Shown here: one piece after another, positions 25,909 to 34,796 of the stretch | How positions within the stretch are numbered: position 1 is the first letter of the stretch | Layout: each line of letters begins with the position of its first letter | NCBI RefSeq assembly: GCF_025175675.1 | Contig: NZ_JANIOA010000001.1 | Location: 248,001 to 312,000 of the forward strand | Direction of reading: 5' to 3' | Source of the DNA: Sedimenticola hydrogenitrophicus | GTDB taxonomy: Bacteria; Pseudomonadota; Gammaproteobacteria; Chromatiales; Chromatiaceae | DNA: 64,000 bases | Notes under the pieces: generated by a model | Databases searched by the model: none | Told to the model about the DNA's origin: nothing | What the model saw: the letters and a program-made list of their open reading frames with translations, nothing else | Made by a program: the position numbers and the translations under genes

Positions 25909-27618
25909 ATGCCGAGCACACTTGAAATCGATTACGCCTGCTGCACCGAGACCGGCGCCAAGTCGCTGAACGCGGATGCGGCGGACGCCCGCATCCCGGC
26001 GGACGACCTGCTGCTCAGCAAGGGCGTGGCGGCGGTCATCGCCGACGGCATGAGCAGCAGCGAGGGGGGCCACGAGGCGAGCCAGATCTGTGTCACCGGT
26101 TTTCTCAACGACTACTTCAGCACCCCCGAATCCTGGAGCGTCAAGACCTCCGCCAGCAAGATCCTCAGCGCTCTGAACACCTGGCTGTGTGGCCAGGGCC
26201 AGAGCCGCTACGACTCCCCCAGGGGAATGGTCACCACCCTCAGCGCGGCGGTGGTCCGCTCCACCACCGCCCATCTGTTCCATGTCGGCGACAGCCGCAT
26301 CTATCTCTATCGCGAGCAACGCCTGGAACAGCTGACCAAGGACCACCGGGTCTGGGTCTCCAAGGACCAGGACCTGCTCTCCCGCGCCATGGGCATCGAC
26401 AGTCATCTGGAGATCGACTACCGCTCCATCGCCCTCAACCCCGGCGACCTGCTGCTGTTCTCCACCGACGGGGTACACGATTTTCTCACCGACCGGCAGT
26501 TGCAGAAGCTGCTGCGGGAACACCGGGGCAATCTGCAGCAGGCGGCCAAGGCGATCACCACCAGCGCCCTGGAGCAGGGCAGTGGCGACAACGCCACCTG
26601 CCAGCTGCTGCGGGTGATCTCACTGCCCGACGAGCAGCCGGACGACATCCTGCGGCGGGTGGCGGAACTGCCGTTTCCGCCCAATCTGTTGCCCGGCATG
26701 AACATCGACGGCTTTGAGATTGTGCGCGAGATTCACGCCAGCAAACGCAGCGAAGTCTACCTGGCAATCAACGGCGAGACCGGCGAACAGGTGGCGTTGA
26801 AGACCCCGTCGGTCAACTTCAGCGACGATCCGGAATTTCTCAACGGCTTTCTCAACGAGGAGTGGATCGGCCGCCGCCTCAACAATCCCCATGTGCTCAA
26901 GGTGCACCCGCCGGGACGCCGGCGCTTCCTCTATCACATCACCGAATACCTGGAGGGACAGACCCTGCGCCAGCGCCTGGATGACCTGGGCCAGATGGAC
27001 CTGGAAAAGATGCGCGACTGCCTGAGCCAGATCGTCAGCGGCCTGCGCGCCTTCCACCGCATGGAGATGGTGCATCAGGATCTGAAGCCGGACAATATCC
27101 TGATCAACAAGAACGGCGTGCTGAAGATCATCGATTTCGGTTCGACCCGGATCGCCGGGGTGCAGGAGCTGAATAACAACCCACCCGAGGTGCCGCTGGG
27201 TACCCTCAACTACACCGCCCCCGAGTATCTGGAGGGCAGCCCGGGCAGCCCCCGCTCCGATATCTTCTCGCTCGGCGTCATCGCCTACGAGATGCTTACC
27301 GGCACCCTGCCCTATGGCGACCACGAGCAGCCGCTGCCGGCCCGCAAACTGCGTTATCGCTCCGCCCGGGAACATAACCCCGCCATCCCCGCCTGGATCG
27401 ACGGCGCCCTGCGCAAGGCGACCCATCCGTTGCCGGAAAAACGCTACGAAGTGCTCTCCGAGTTCCTGCAGGACATGACCCGGCCGAATCCGCAACTGAT
27501 CAGCGAGACGCCCAAGCCGCTGCTGGAGCGCCACCCGCTGGCGTTCTGGAAGGCCCTCGCCGCGCTACTGGTGATCGCCAACCTCGTAACCCTGCTACTG
27601 TTGCTCGGCGACCGATAG
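25909..27618 (+). CDS. bifunctional PP2C phosphatase / Ser-Thr protein kinase, membrane-tethered
   Basis: 569 residues. Residues 1-245 are a PP2C phosphatase (VIADGMSSSEGG, FHVGDSRIYLY, GSGDNATC). Residues about 265-525 are a Hanks-type kinase with HQDLKPDNILI and IIDFGSTR (DFG), VAL-K in the ATP site (QVALKTP) and a normal activation loop. A C-terminal membrane helix (ALAALLVIANLVTLLLLL) anchors it. Kinase and phosphatase in one chain, next to a nitrate transporter, is a recurrent association in Pseudomonas-type nitrate-assimilation loci. A role in adjusting NarK or nitrogen uptake is inferred. AGGAG precedes the ATG. Confidence 0.92.
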   Translation: MPSTLEIDYACCTETGAKSLNADAADARIPADDLLLSKGVAAVIADGMSSSEGGHEASQICVTGFLNDYFSTPESWSVKTSASKILSALNTWLCGQGQSRYDSPRGMVTTLSAAVVRSTTAHLFHVGDSRIYLYREQRLEQLTKDHRVWVSKDQDLLSRAMGIDSHLEIDYRSIALNPGDLLLFSTDGVHDFLTDRQLQKLLREHRGNLQQAAKAITTSALEQGSGDNATCQLLRVISLPDEQPDDILRRVAELPFPPNLLPGMNIDGFEIVREIHASKRSEVYLAINGETGEQVALKTPSVNFSDDPEFLNGFLNEEWIGRRLNNPHVLKVHPPGRRRFLYHITEYLEGQTLRQRLDDLGQMDLEKMRDCLSQIVSGLRAFHRMEMVHQDLKPDNILINKNGVLKIIDFGSTRIAGVQELNNNPPEVPLGTLNYTAPEYLEGSPGSPRSDIFSLGVIAYEMLTGTLPYGDHEQPLPARKLRYRSAREHNPAIPAWIDGALRKATHPLPEKRYEVLSEFLQDMTRPNPQLISETPKPLLERHPLAFWKALAALLVIANLVTLLLLLGDR

Positions 27619-27730
27619 ACAAGCACCGGATGCTGGCTAATAATGACTAATCTATCACATACGCTATAGTCAGCCGTTCGATGAAGGATGGAAACACAAG
27701 GTGGCATGACCGATGTGATTCTTGTGTACT

Positions 27731-27911
27731 CAAGTTTCGGAGTTCATTTCACAACACCAAAATCGCTGAATTCGTAGGGTGAGGAGTGGTACAAGGATGT
27801 ACCGTTTACGGACCCGAGGATGGAATAAGCTTGCGCATCCACCGCCATCCGATTCATGGTGGATGCGCTGATGCCTATCCACCCTACGAATACTGCGAAC
27901 TCCGAAACTTG
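27731..27911. repeat. nested inverted-repeat element with GGTACAAGGATGTACC core
   Basis: Outer arms CAAGTTTCGGAGTTC (27731-27745) and complement (27897-27911), perfect. Inner arms TTCGTAGGGTG (27771-27781) / complement (27880-27890). The internal 30-bp core at 27783-27812 includes the hairpin GGTACA-AGGA-TGTACC and recurs at 47491-47520. 181 bp in total; fills the gap between the kinase gene and the thioredoxin gene. Confidence 0.82.
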
Positions 27912-27995
27912 TGTTGTGTACTTGGCTGAATAGCCAAACGCCATCGACAATACGAGCCGGATACCGGCCGAAAATCACTCAAGGGAGGATAACCC

Positions 27996-29015
27996 ATGCG
28001 CAACCGACTATTCGGCATTATCGGACTCGTCTGCTGTGCGCTGCTCAACCTGCAAACCGCCGCCGCCCAAACCGGCCAACTGACCGGCGGTGCCCAGATC
28101 CAACACCCCGACTGGTTCAAGAACAGTTTTCTGGATGTTGCCAGCGACGTGGACGAGGCCGCCGCGGCGGGCAGGCACGTAATCCTGTTCATGTACCTGA
28201 ACGAATGTCCCTACTGCGCACGAATGGCCGACGAGAATTTCGCCAACGCCCCCTACACCCCCTTCATCCGGGAGAATTTCGACGTTATCGAAATCAACAT
28301 CAGGGGCGACCGGGAGGTCGCCTTCGATACCGAAACCAGCGTTACCGAGAAGGAGCTGGCACGCCTGCTGAAGGTGCGCTACACCCCCACCATCCTGTTT
28401 CTCAACAAAGAGAACCAGACCGTTCTGCGGCTGAACGGCTACCGCTCGGTGCCCGCCTTCAAGCATGCCCTGGACTTTGTGCAACAGCAAGCGTATTTGA
28501 ACACCACTCTCAGCCGCTTTATCGAGCAGCAGCAGAGTGCGCCGGTCTACCGCTTCCGTGATCACCCGATGCTGCGGCAGATCAGCGACCTGCAATCGGT
28601 GGCCGAGCGGCCGTTGGCGGTGCTGTTCGAGGACAGCAGTTGCGATGCCTGCGACGACCTGCATGATGGCCATCTGCGAGACCCGAAGACCCTGAAGATC
28701 CTGGAGAACTTCACCCTGGTGCGGCTGAACGCCAACGCCGATGACCCGATCGTCGACCCGACGGGAAACCCGACCACACCCCGGGCCTTCGCCGAACAGC
28801 TGGGACTGACTTACCGGCCCGGGATCGTGCTGTTCGATCGGGGCAAGGAGATCAGCCGTATCGATGGCCTGCTCTACAGCTACCATTTCCAGGAGATGCT
28901 GCGCTACGTGGGCGAGCGGCACTACGAGCAGTACCCGAACAGTTTCTATGACTATCTCAATGTGCGCACGGCGGAGATCCTGGAGAGCGGCCGGAATATC
29001 GATTTGTCGAAGTAG
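27996..29015 (+). CDS. periplasmic two-domain thioredoxin-like protein (SoxW-like)
   Basis: 339 residues with a signal peptide (1-25, cleavage after AAA). Two thioredoxin folds follow: the first has CPYC (NECPYCARMAD, near residue 72) with a cis-Pro in YTPTILFLN; the second has CDAC (SSCDACDDL, near 222) and YRPGIVLFD. SoxW/DsbC-like proteins handle periplasmic disulfides, in sulfur oxidisers often for Sox or cytochrome maturation. The pairing with sulfur metabolism is an inference from dsrNR in the window. GGGAGGAT lies 6 nt upstream. The two domains may serve as electron relay or as dimer-like fold. Confidence 0.85.
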   Translation: MRNRLFGIIGLVCCALLNLQTAAAQTGQLTGGAQIQHPDWFKNSFLDVASDVDEAAAAGRHVILFMYLNECPYCARMADENFANAPYTPFIRENFDVIEINIRGDREVAFDTETSVTEKELARLLKVRYTPTILFLNKENQTVLRLNGYRSVPAFKHALDFVQQQAYLNTTLSRFIEQQQSAPVYRFRDHPMLRQISDLQSVAERPLAVLFEDSSCDACDDLHDGHLRDPKTLKILENFTLVRLNANADDPIVDPTGNPTTPRAFAEQLGLTYRPGIVLFDRGKEISRIDGLLYSYHFQEMLRYVGERHYEQYPNSFYDYLNVRTAEILESGRNIDLSK

Positions 29016-29106
29016 CCCCGTAGGGGCAACCCCCCGTGGTTGCCCGAGAACACAGCACACACCACCATCCCTGGCCCCCGCGGCATTAGTGAATCCATTC
29101 ACGTCG

Positions 29107-29143
29107 CCGGCAAGGCAGGCCTATCACCCCGTGAGTAATTACC
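29107..29143. repeat. half copy of the 57111-57228 repeat
   Basis: GGCAAGGCAGGC and CGTGAGTAATTACC match the right half of the element downstream of the diguanylate cyclase. The left half is missing. Confidence 0.6.
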
Positions 29144-29150
29144 CCTGGAC

Positions 29151-29176
29151 AAAAAAGGGCAGCCGCGAGGCTGCCC
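29151..29176 (-). terminator. intrinsic terminator of boxCB
   Basis: GGGCAGCC-TCGC-GGCTGCCC followed by TTTTTT on the minus strand, 28 nt after the boxB stop. A textbook rho-independent terminator. Confidence 0.92.
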
Positions 29177-29204
29177 AATTGGGGAGTGTATCTTTCGGGT
29201 TGCG

Positions 29205-30671
29205 TCAGTTCAGGGCGACGTATTCGAAATCGCCCGGTTTCTTGTCGATGCCCTGCTTGGGCGGGGCGATCCAGTCGGCGTACTGGCCTTTCTCGGTCAC
29301 CGGTTTCATCAGGCTCAGCAGATAATCCTCGTCAGCTTGGGTGGGCAGCCATTCGTCCCGCCGCGCCTGCCATGTTTCGGCGCTGACCAGGTTGCCCCGC
29401 GGGTCCACATGCACTTCGCAGAACTCACCCACCCGGCGGTTGAACGCCTTGTGTGGTGCCGTGATCTCGAAATCCACGCCGCTGCCCTGAAACAGTTTGT
29501 TCCAGCGTTTGACCCCGGCGGTGGCATCGGCGATGTAGTCGTCCAGGAGACGCGCATTGATAGCATTCAGGGCCGGTTCCTCAACCTCTTTCAGCTCACC
29601 ATCCAGATGGCGCAATACCGGGTAGGTGTCATTAAGCAACTGGTGGTTATCTTCCAGACGGTCTTCGCGGTAGCGCCCCTTGATACCGGCGTTGAAGGCG
29701 TTGGCGGCGTTGGTGGAGACCTCGGCACCGAACAGGTCCAGGGTGACCGAGAAATGGAAGTTGACCTTGCGCTGCAGGGTCGGCAGATCCACCACGCCGA
29801 GGGCGCGCACCGCCTCCACCTCGTTGGGATCGCTGATGCCGGCCTCCTGCATCTTTTCCAGGGTCTTGCGGATCACCCGCGACACGCCGGACTCACCGAC
29901 GAACATGTGGTGCGCCTCTTCGGTGAGCATGAAGCGGCAGGTGCGGGCCAGCGGATCGAAGCCGGACTGGGCCAGGGACTCCAGCTGCATCTTGCCGTCC
30001 CGGTCGGTGAAGAAGGTGAACATAAAGAACGACAGCCAGTCCGGGGTCTTTTCGTTGAAGGCACCGAGGATGCGCGGCTTGTCCTCATCGCCGGAGCGGC
30101 GGTTGAGCAGCGCTTCGGCCTCCTCGCGGCCATCTTTACCAAAATACTTCTGCAGCAGGTAGGCCATGGCCCAGAGGTGGCGCCCCTCTTCCACGTTGAC
30201 CTGGAACAGGTTGCGCAGGTCGTAGAGCGACGGACAGGTCTTGCCCAGGTAGCGCTGCTGCTCCACCGAGGCCGGCTCGGTATCTCCCTGAATCACGATC
30301 AGCCGCTTGAGCATGGCGCGGTACTCGCCCGGCACCTCCTGCCAGGCCGGCTCGCCCTTGTGCTTGCCGAACGGGATCACCCGTCCCTCCTCCTTCGACG
30401 CCAGCAGGATACCCCAGCGATACTCCGGCATCTTCACGTAGTCAAACACCGCCCAACCCTTGGGATCGGCGCCGACCGCGGTACGCAGATACACCTCCGC
30501 CTCCTGGAAGCCCTCCGGTCCCATGCTCTTCCACCAGTCAATGAACTCAGGCTGCCACTTCTCCATGGCGCGCTGCAGGCGGCGATCCTCCGACAGGTTG
30601 ACATTGTTGGGGATCTTGTCCGCGTAGTTGACTTCGATGGTCGGGGTCATTTCCGTGGTCTGTTCGCTCAT
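29205..30671 (-). CDS. boxB: benzoyl-CoA 2,3-epoxidase, oxygenase subunit BoxB
   Basis: 488 residues, normal for BoxB. A carboxylate-bridged diiron oxygenase that epoxidises benzoyl-CoA with O2 in the aerobic hybrid pathway. Glu/His ligand segments NVEEGRHLWAMAYLL and MLTEEAHHMFVGE are visible. The C-terminal KRWNKLFQGSGVDFEITAPHKAFNR is characteristic. ATG at 30671 with AAGGGTG upstream; a 24-nt longer frame from 30695 was not used. Only 4 nt separates it from boxC. The reductase subunit boxA and a benzoate-CoA ligase are not in this window. Confidence 0.95.
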   Translation of the reverse strand: MSEQTTEMTPTIEVNYADKIPNNVNLSEDRRLQRAMEKWQPEFIDWWKSMGPEGFQEAEVYLRTAVGADPKGWAVFDYVKMPEYRWGILLASKEEGRVIPFGKHKGEPAWQEVPGEYRAMLKRLIVIQGDTEPASVEQQRYLGKTCPSLYDLRNLFQVNVEEGRHLWAMAYLLQKYFGKDGREEAEALLNRRSGDEDKPRILGAFNEKTPDWLSFFMFTFFTDRDGKMQLESLAQSGFDPLARTCRFMLTEEAHHMFVGESGVSRVIRKTLEKMQEAGISDPNEVEAVRALGVVDLPTLQRKVNFHFSVTLDLFGAEVSTNAANAFNAGIKGRYREDRLEDNHQLLNDTYPVLRHLDGELKEVEEPALNAINARLLDDYIADATAGVKRWNKLFQGSGVDFEITAPHKAFNRRVGEFCEVHVDPRGNLVSAETWQARRDEWLPTQADEDYLLSLMKPVTEKGQYADWIAPPKQGIDKKPGDFEYVALN

Positions 30672-30675
30672 TGTG

Positions 30676-32325
30676 TTACACCCTTTTGTGATCATAATGT
30701 GGACGTTCGCCGCTGCCGAAACACTTCAGCGCACCCTGTTCGCCGACCGCGTTGGGCCGCTGGAATATCCAGTTCTGCCAGGCACTCAGGCGGCCGAATA
30801 TCTTGGTCTCCATGGTCTCCGGTCCGGCGAAGCGCAGGTTGGCCTCCATCCCGGTCAGCGCATCCGGCGAGTAGCTGGCGCGCTCCTCCAGCAGGAAGCG
30901 GATATCGTCTTGCCAGTCGATGTCATCCAGGGCGAAGGTGACCAGCCCGGCCGTGGCGGCGGCCTGCGCCGCCAGCGACTCGCCAACCAGCGATTTCGCC
31001 TGCACCAGGCTCTCCGGCTCGCCCAGGAAGCGGGTCTCCAGGCGTGACAGCCCGTTGCCCATGGGCAGGGGACCGAAGTTGAATGCGGAGAGGCGGATCT
31101 CCGGCGCCGGTCGCGCGTCGCCCTCGAACGCTCCCTCCAGCATGTAGCTGCGGTCGACGGCGAACAGGATCTCGGCCAGGAAACCGCTGAAACAGCTGCC
31201 CGGTTCGACGAAGGCGAAGGTGCTGCGGGCGGTGTAGTCGATACGCTTCAGCGTGCGCTTCAGGTAGAGCATCACCTCGCGGATGAACCAGTCGTCCCGG
31301 TGCTGCTGCAGGAACGCCTCGTAGGCGGCCACCCGCGCGGCATCCCCCTGGGTCTTGAAGATCAGGGTGCCGGTCTCCGGCTCGTTGGTACGCAGGTGCA
31401 GCAGGGCATTGTCCAGCTCCCGCATCAGGGCCAGGGGCCAGAAGTGGCAACCCTGCCGCTTGGCCTCGGCCAGGTCCGCGGGCGGCGTCCCATCCGGCCC
31501 CTTCAGGATCAGGGTGGCGACCCGCGACTGCCGGTCCACGGTCAGCTCCAGATGGCTATAGTGCAGCTGGGTCTCATCTCCGCCGATCCTCAGCGGCGCC
31601 AGTGCGATGCCGGGCTCGCTATCCGGCCGGTCGGAGCCGCCGGCCATCTCCCGGGCCCGCTCTGCTACGGCCTCCTGGAACTTCGAGGAGACCACCACCT
31701 CATCCACCAGCCGCCAGTCGACCGCGCGCTGTCCTTTTACCCCCTCCTCGATGGTGCAGAAGACGTCCGCCAGATCGCGGCGCATCTTGCGCTTGTCCAC
31801 CAGCCGGGTCAGGCCGCCGGTCCCCGGCAGCACCGCCAGCAGCGGCACCTCGGGCAGCGACACCGCGGCGTTGCCGTCGTCAATCAGCATGATGTGGTCG
31901 GCCGCCAGGGCCAGTTCGTAACCGCCGCCTGCCGCGGTGCCGGTAATGGCACAGAGATAGCGTTGACCGGAGAACTCGCTGGCATCCTCGATGCTGTTGC
32001 GGGTCTCGTTGGTGAACTTGCAGAAGTTGACCTTGTGCACATGGCTGGAGCTGCCGAGCATGCGGATATTGGCCCCGGCGCAAAACACCCGCTCCTTGGC
32101 CGATTCCAGGATCACCGTCTTCACCTCGGGATGTTCGAAGCGCAGACGCTGGACCGCGTCATACAGCTCGATATCCACCCCCAAATCATAGGAGTTGAGC
32201 TTCAGGTCATAGCCCGGCACCAGCCCACCGTCCTCCTTGACATTCATCCTCAGCCGGGCAACCGGCCCCTCAAAAGCCAGCTGCCAATGCTGGTATACCG
32301 CTGGATTGGTGTGAAAACTGATCAT
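30676..32325 (-). CDS. boxC: 2,3-epoxybenzoyl-CoA dihydrolase BoxC
   Basis: 549 residues, normal length. Crotonase-superfamily enzyme that hydrolytically opens the benzoyl-CoA epoxide, giving 3,4-dehydroadipyl-CoA semialdehyde and formate. The oxyanion-hole region CAGANIRMLGSSSHVHKVNF and the crotonase turn TGTAAGGGYELALAADHI are clear. BoxC precedes BoxB with a 4-nt gap, so they form an operon. The promoter region upstream has a TGCA-N6-TGCA palindrome at 32422-32435, the known BoxR operator form. Confidence 0.95.
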   Translation of the reverse strand: MISFHTNPAVYQHWQLAFEGPVARLRMNVKEDGGLVPGYDLKLNSYDLGVDIELYDAVQRLRFEHPEVKTVILESAKERVFCAGANIRMLGSSSHVHKVNFCKFTNETRNSIEDASEFSGQRYLCAITGTAAGGGYELALAADHIMLIDDGNAAVSLPEVPLLAVLPGTGGLTRLVDKRKMRRDLADVFCTIEEGVKGQRAVDWRLVDEVVVSSKFQEAVAERAREMAGGSDRPDSEPGIALAPLRIGGDETQLHYSHLELTVDRQSRVATLILKGPDGTPPADLAEAKRQGCHFWPLALMRELDNALLHLRTNEPETGTLIFKTQGDAARVAAYEAFLQQHRDDWFIREVMLYLKRTLKRIDYTARSTFAFVEPGSCFSGFLAEILFAVDRSYMLEGAFEGDARPAPEIRLSAFNFGPLPMGNGLSRLETRFLGEPESLVQAKSLVGESLAAQAAATAGLVTFALDDIDWQDDIRFLLEERASYSPDALTGMEANLRFAGPETMETKIFGRLSAWQNWIFQRPNAVGEQGALKCFGSGERPHYDHKRV

Positions 32326-32421
32326 CGATATCCCCGTCGTTGCTCATGGTAATAGGCACTATATTTCCTACCGTTTGGCTAAGGATATGGTAATAAATGA
32401 CATTTGTCACGTTTTTTATCA

Positions 32422-32435
32422 TGCAATATATTGCA
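32422..32435. promoter_or_regulatory. TGCA-N6-TGCA operator upstream of boxC (BoxR-type)
   Basis: TGCAATATATTGCA, a perfect TGCA-N6-TGCA palindrome, 97 bp upstream of the boxC start. This is the operator form described for BoxR/BzdR repressors of benzoate pathways. BoxR itself is not in the window. Confidence 0.65.
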
Positions 32436-32481
32436 TGTATAGGTTATGGCAGGAGATGAGTTGTTTCGCCGGCGCCCCTGG

Positions 32482-32896
32482 GGCGCCCTATGACTGCGGA
32501 AATACCACGGATGGACACGGATACACACGGATTTTTGATAGGGGGTTACTCCACAGTCGTTTGGCCTGTGCGAGGGACATGCCTGTGCCCAGCTGGAGCT
32601 TGAACCCATCTGTGTCCATCCGTGTGGATCCGTGGTTCGAATAGCGGCAGTCGCGCTGTTCCCACGTTGCATCGACACCACCCATAGGGCGGGCCGTGCC
32701 CGCCGCCAGCGCCCACGGTGCGCCCTATGACTGAGGAAGTACCACGGATGGACACGGATAGACACGGATTTTTGATAGGGGGGTTACTCCACAGGCGTTT
32801 GGCCTGTGCGAGGGACATGCCCGTGCCCGGCTGGAAGGTGAACTGATCTGTGTCCATCCGTGTGGATCCGTGGTTCGGATAGGGGCGGTCGCGCTG
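32482..32896. repeat. two direct copies of a ~177-bp palindromic element
   Basis: Copies 32482-32658 and 32720-32896, separated by 61 bp, differ at few positions. Each is bounded by CCACGGATGGACACGGAT / ATCCGTGTGGATCCGTGG inverted ends and contains GTGCGAGGGACATGCC. Nothing coding is supported. It fills the boxC-oxyR interval. Confidence 0.85.
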
Positions 32897-32935
32897 GTCC
32901 TGAGCTTCTGACGCCGCCCCCGTTGTCAGGCCCGC

Positions 32936-33859
32936 TCAGCCCGCGTCCGGCGGACGGCAAGCAGCGGCCAGCAGCCCATGCATGCGCTCCGCCAGCAGGG
33001 CCAGATCCGCCTTGCGATGATAGGAGGCGCGCCACACCAGGCAGATCTCGCGATGCGGTCCCTTTTCGGCCAGGGGACGCACGGCGATCGGGTTCTGCGC
33101 CAGGAAATCCGTATCCACCGCCATCTCCGGCAGGAAGGTGATCCCCTGCCCACCGGCCACCATCTGCACCAGGGTGTAGAGGCTGGTGCCCTGGAAGGTG
33201 GCGCGCTTGGCCATCGCCTTCATATGACAGACGGCCAGGGCGTGATCGCGCAGGCAGTGCCCCTTCTCCAGCAGCAGCAGTTCATTGCCGGGCAGTTTCT
33301 GCGAGGCGATGGGGCCGCCCCGGCTCAACGGGTGCTCGGCAGGAAATGCCACCAGAAAATTCTCCTGCCAGAACACCCGGTATTCCAGCCCGCCCAGGTC
33401 GAACGGCAGGGCCAGGATGGCGCAATCCAGTTCCCCGGCGGCCAGTCGCCCCAGCAGGTTCTGGGTCTGATCCTCCAGCAGATAGAGCTCCAGCTCCGGG
33501 AAGCCGCCGCGCACCCCCGGCAGCACCCTGGGCAGCAGGAACGGACTGATGGTGGGGATCACCCCCAGACGCAACTCGCCGCTCAGCGGCTGGCGGTCGA
33601 CCTGGGCATCCAGCACCAGGGATTCGGTCAGGCTGATGATCTGCCGCGCCTTGTCCGCCAGTTCCATCCCCAGCTGGGTGGGAATCACCTTGCGCTTGGT
33701 ACGCTCCAGCAGCTGTACGCCGAGCAGCGATTCCAGCTCCTGGATGGCGGTGCTCAGGGTCGACTGGGTGACGAAACAGCGCTCCGCCGCCTGCCCGAAG
33801 TGGCACAGCTCCACCACGGTGACCAGGTAATGGAGCTGGCGTAGTGTCGGTAGATTCAT
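32936..33859 (-). CDS. oxyR: OxyR hydrogen-peroxide-sensing LysR regulator
   Basis: 307 residues. N-terminal helix-turn-helix (HFGQAAERCFVTQSTLSTAI) and effector domain. The peroxide-sensing cysteines are conserved: GHCLRDHALAVC gives Cys202 and Cys211, equivalent to E. coli Cys199/Cys208. Peroxide converts the pair to a disulfide, and the protein then activates its regulon. Divergent from the rubrerythrin operon over a 100-bp AT-rich gap, so that operon is the likely direct target. Start ATG 33859 has no clear Shine-Dalgarno. Confidence 0.95.
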   Translation of the reverse strand: MNLPTLRQLHYLVTVVELCHFGQAAERCFVTQSTLSTAIQELESLLGVQLLERTKRKVIPTQLGMELADKARQIISLTESLVLDAQVDRQPLSGELRLGVIPTISPFLLPRVLPGVRGGFPELELYLLEDQTQNLLGRLAAGELDCAILALPFDLGGLEYRVFWQENFLVAFPAEHPLSRGGPIASQKLPGNELLLLEKGHCLRDHALAVCHMKAMAKRATFQGTSLYTLVQMVAGGQGITFLPEMAVDTDFLAQNPIAVRPLAEKGPHREICLVWRASYHRKADLALLAERMHGLLAAACRPPDAG

Positions 33860-33959
33860 AAATTGATTTTCTCTATTAAATTTTACTTTTAATTCAATTG
33901 GAACGAATTTACACCATTCGGTAACCTGCCTCCATCGAATTCAATCGCTGGAGAAGATC

Positions 33960-34436
33960 ATGACCGAACAGAATGTTTCACAAACCGTCAAAAACCTTGA
34001 GGCCGCCTTTGCCGGCGAATCCATGGCCAACCGCAAGTACCTCTACTTCGCCCGCCTGTGCCGCCAGATGGGCGCCGATGAGGTGGCCGAGGTGTTCGAG
34101 AAGACCGCCGAGCAGGAGACCGCCCACGCCTTCGGGCACCTGGATCTGCTCTACCCCAAGGCGTCATTAACCGTAGAGAAGATGCTGGAACTGGCGATCG
34201 AAGGCGAAACCTACGAGTATACGGAGATGTACCCGGCCTTCCGTCACACCGCCCTGGAGGAGAAGGAGCATGCCGCGGTGCGGGAGATGGACGAGCAGAT
34301 CGCCGAATCGGCCGAGCACGCCGAGCGTTTCTCCAGGCTGCTGGAGACCGCGGCCAAGCGCTTCAACGCCCTGGCCAAGATCGAGGAGCGGCACGCCAAC
34401 CACTACCGGGACGCCCTGAGCCGGGTCGGTGGTTGA
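33960..34436 (+). CDS. rubrerythrin (diiron domain only)
   Basis: 158-residue ferritin-like four-helix protein that reduces hydrogen peroxide. Diiron ligands are seen in GESMANRKYLY (Glu), AEQETAHAFGH (ExxH), LEEKEHAAV (ExxH-type) and IEERHANHY. The C-terminal rubredoxin domain found in classical rubrerythrin is absent. A separate rubredoxin gene follows 45 nt later, and a rubredoxin reductase after that, so electrons should flow NADH-reductase-rubredoxin-rubrerythrin. GGAGAAG precedes the ATG. Confidence 0.93.
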   Translation: MTEQNVSQTVKNLEAAFAGESMANRKYLYFARLCRQMGADEVAEVFEKTAEQETAHAFGHLDLLYPKASLTVEKMLELAIEGETYEYTEMYPAFRHTALEEKEHAAVREMDEQIAESAEHAERFSRLLETAAKRFNALAKIEERHANHYRDALSRVGG

Positions 34437-34481
34437 GATAACAACAAACTTGAATGAATTTTTTACCGGAAGGAATTGAGC

Positions 34482-34646
34482 ATGAAAAAGTATCGATGCA
34501 TTGTCTGCGACTTTATCTACGATGAAGCCAAGGGGCTGCCCGAGGAGGGCATTGCGCCCGGCACCCGCTGGGATGATATCCCCGACGACTGGGAGTGCCC
34601 CGACTGCGGCTCATCCAAGTCGGACTTCGAGATGGTGGAGATCTGA
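34482..34646 (+). CDS. rubredoxin
   Basis: 54 residues. Two CxxC knuckles: [13 protein letters not shown] and CPDCGSSK, giving the Fe(Cys)4 site; [17 protein letters not shown] is the standard core. Electron carrier for the preceding rubrerythrin. Strong GGAAGG about 11 nt upstream and a 45-nt gap after the rubrerythrin gene mark one operon. Short but fully canonical. Confidence 0.95.
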   Translation: MKKYRCIVCDFIYDEAKGLPEEGIAPGTRWDDIPDDWECPDCGSSKSDFEMVEI

Positions 34647-34796
34647 TTACGGAATCACGACTCCGGTTGACGCCGCCGCAACAGATTGCGGTGGTGACTC
34701 CGGACTACCTCATCAAACGCCCTGGCGACACCAGAACTGCCGGGATTACGGACGGAAGGTCAAGCAGTAACTAACAACAAACCGAAGGTGAATGAT

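Noticed and set aside
33860-33959. OxyR binding site in the oxyR-rubrerythrin gap
   Set aside because: The gap is AT-rich with TnnA-type half sites, but no convincing match to the full OxyR motif.
34647-34796. possible second rubredoxin between rubredoxin and its reductase
   Set aside because: Translation in all three forward frames lacks a CxxC knuckle; read as spacer.
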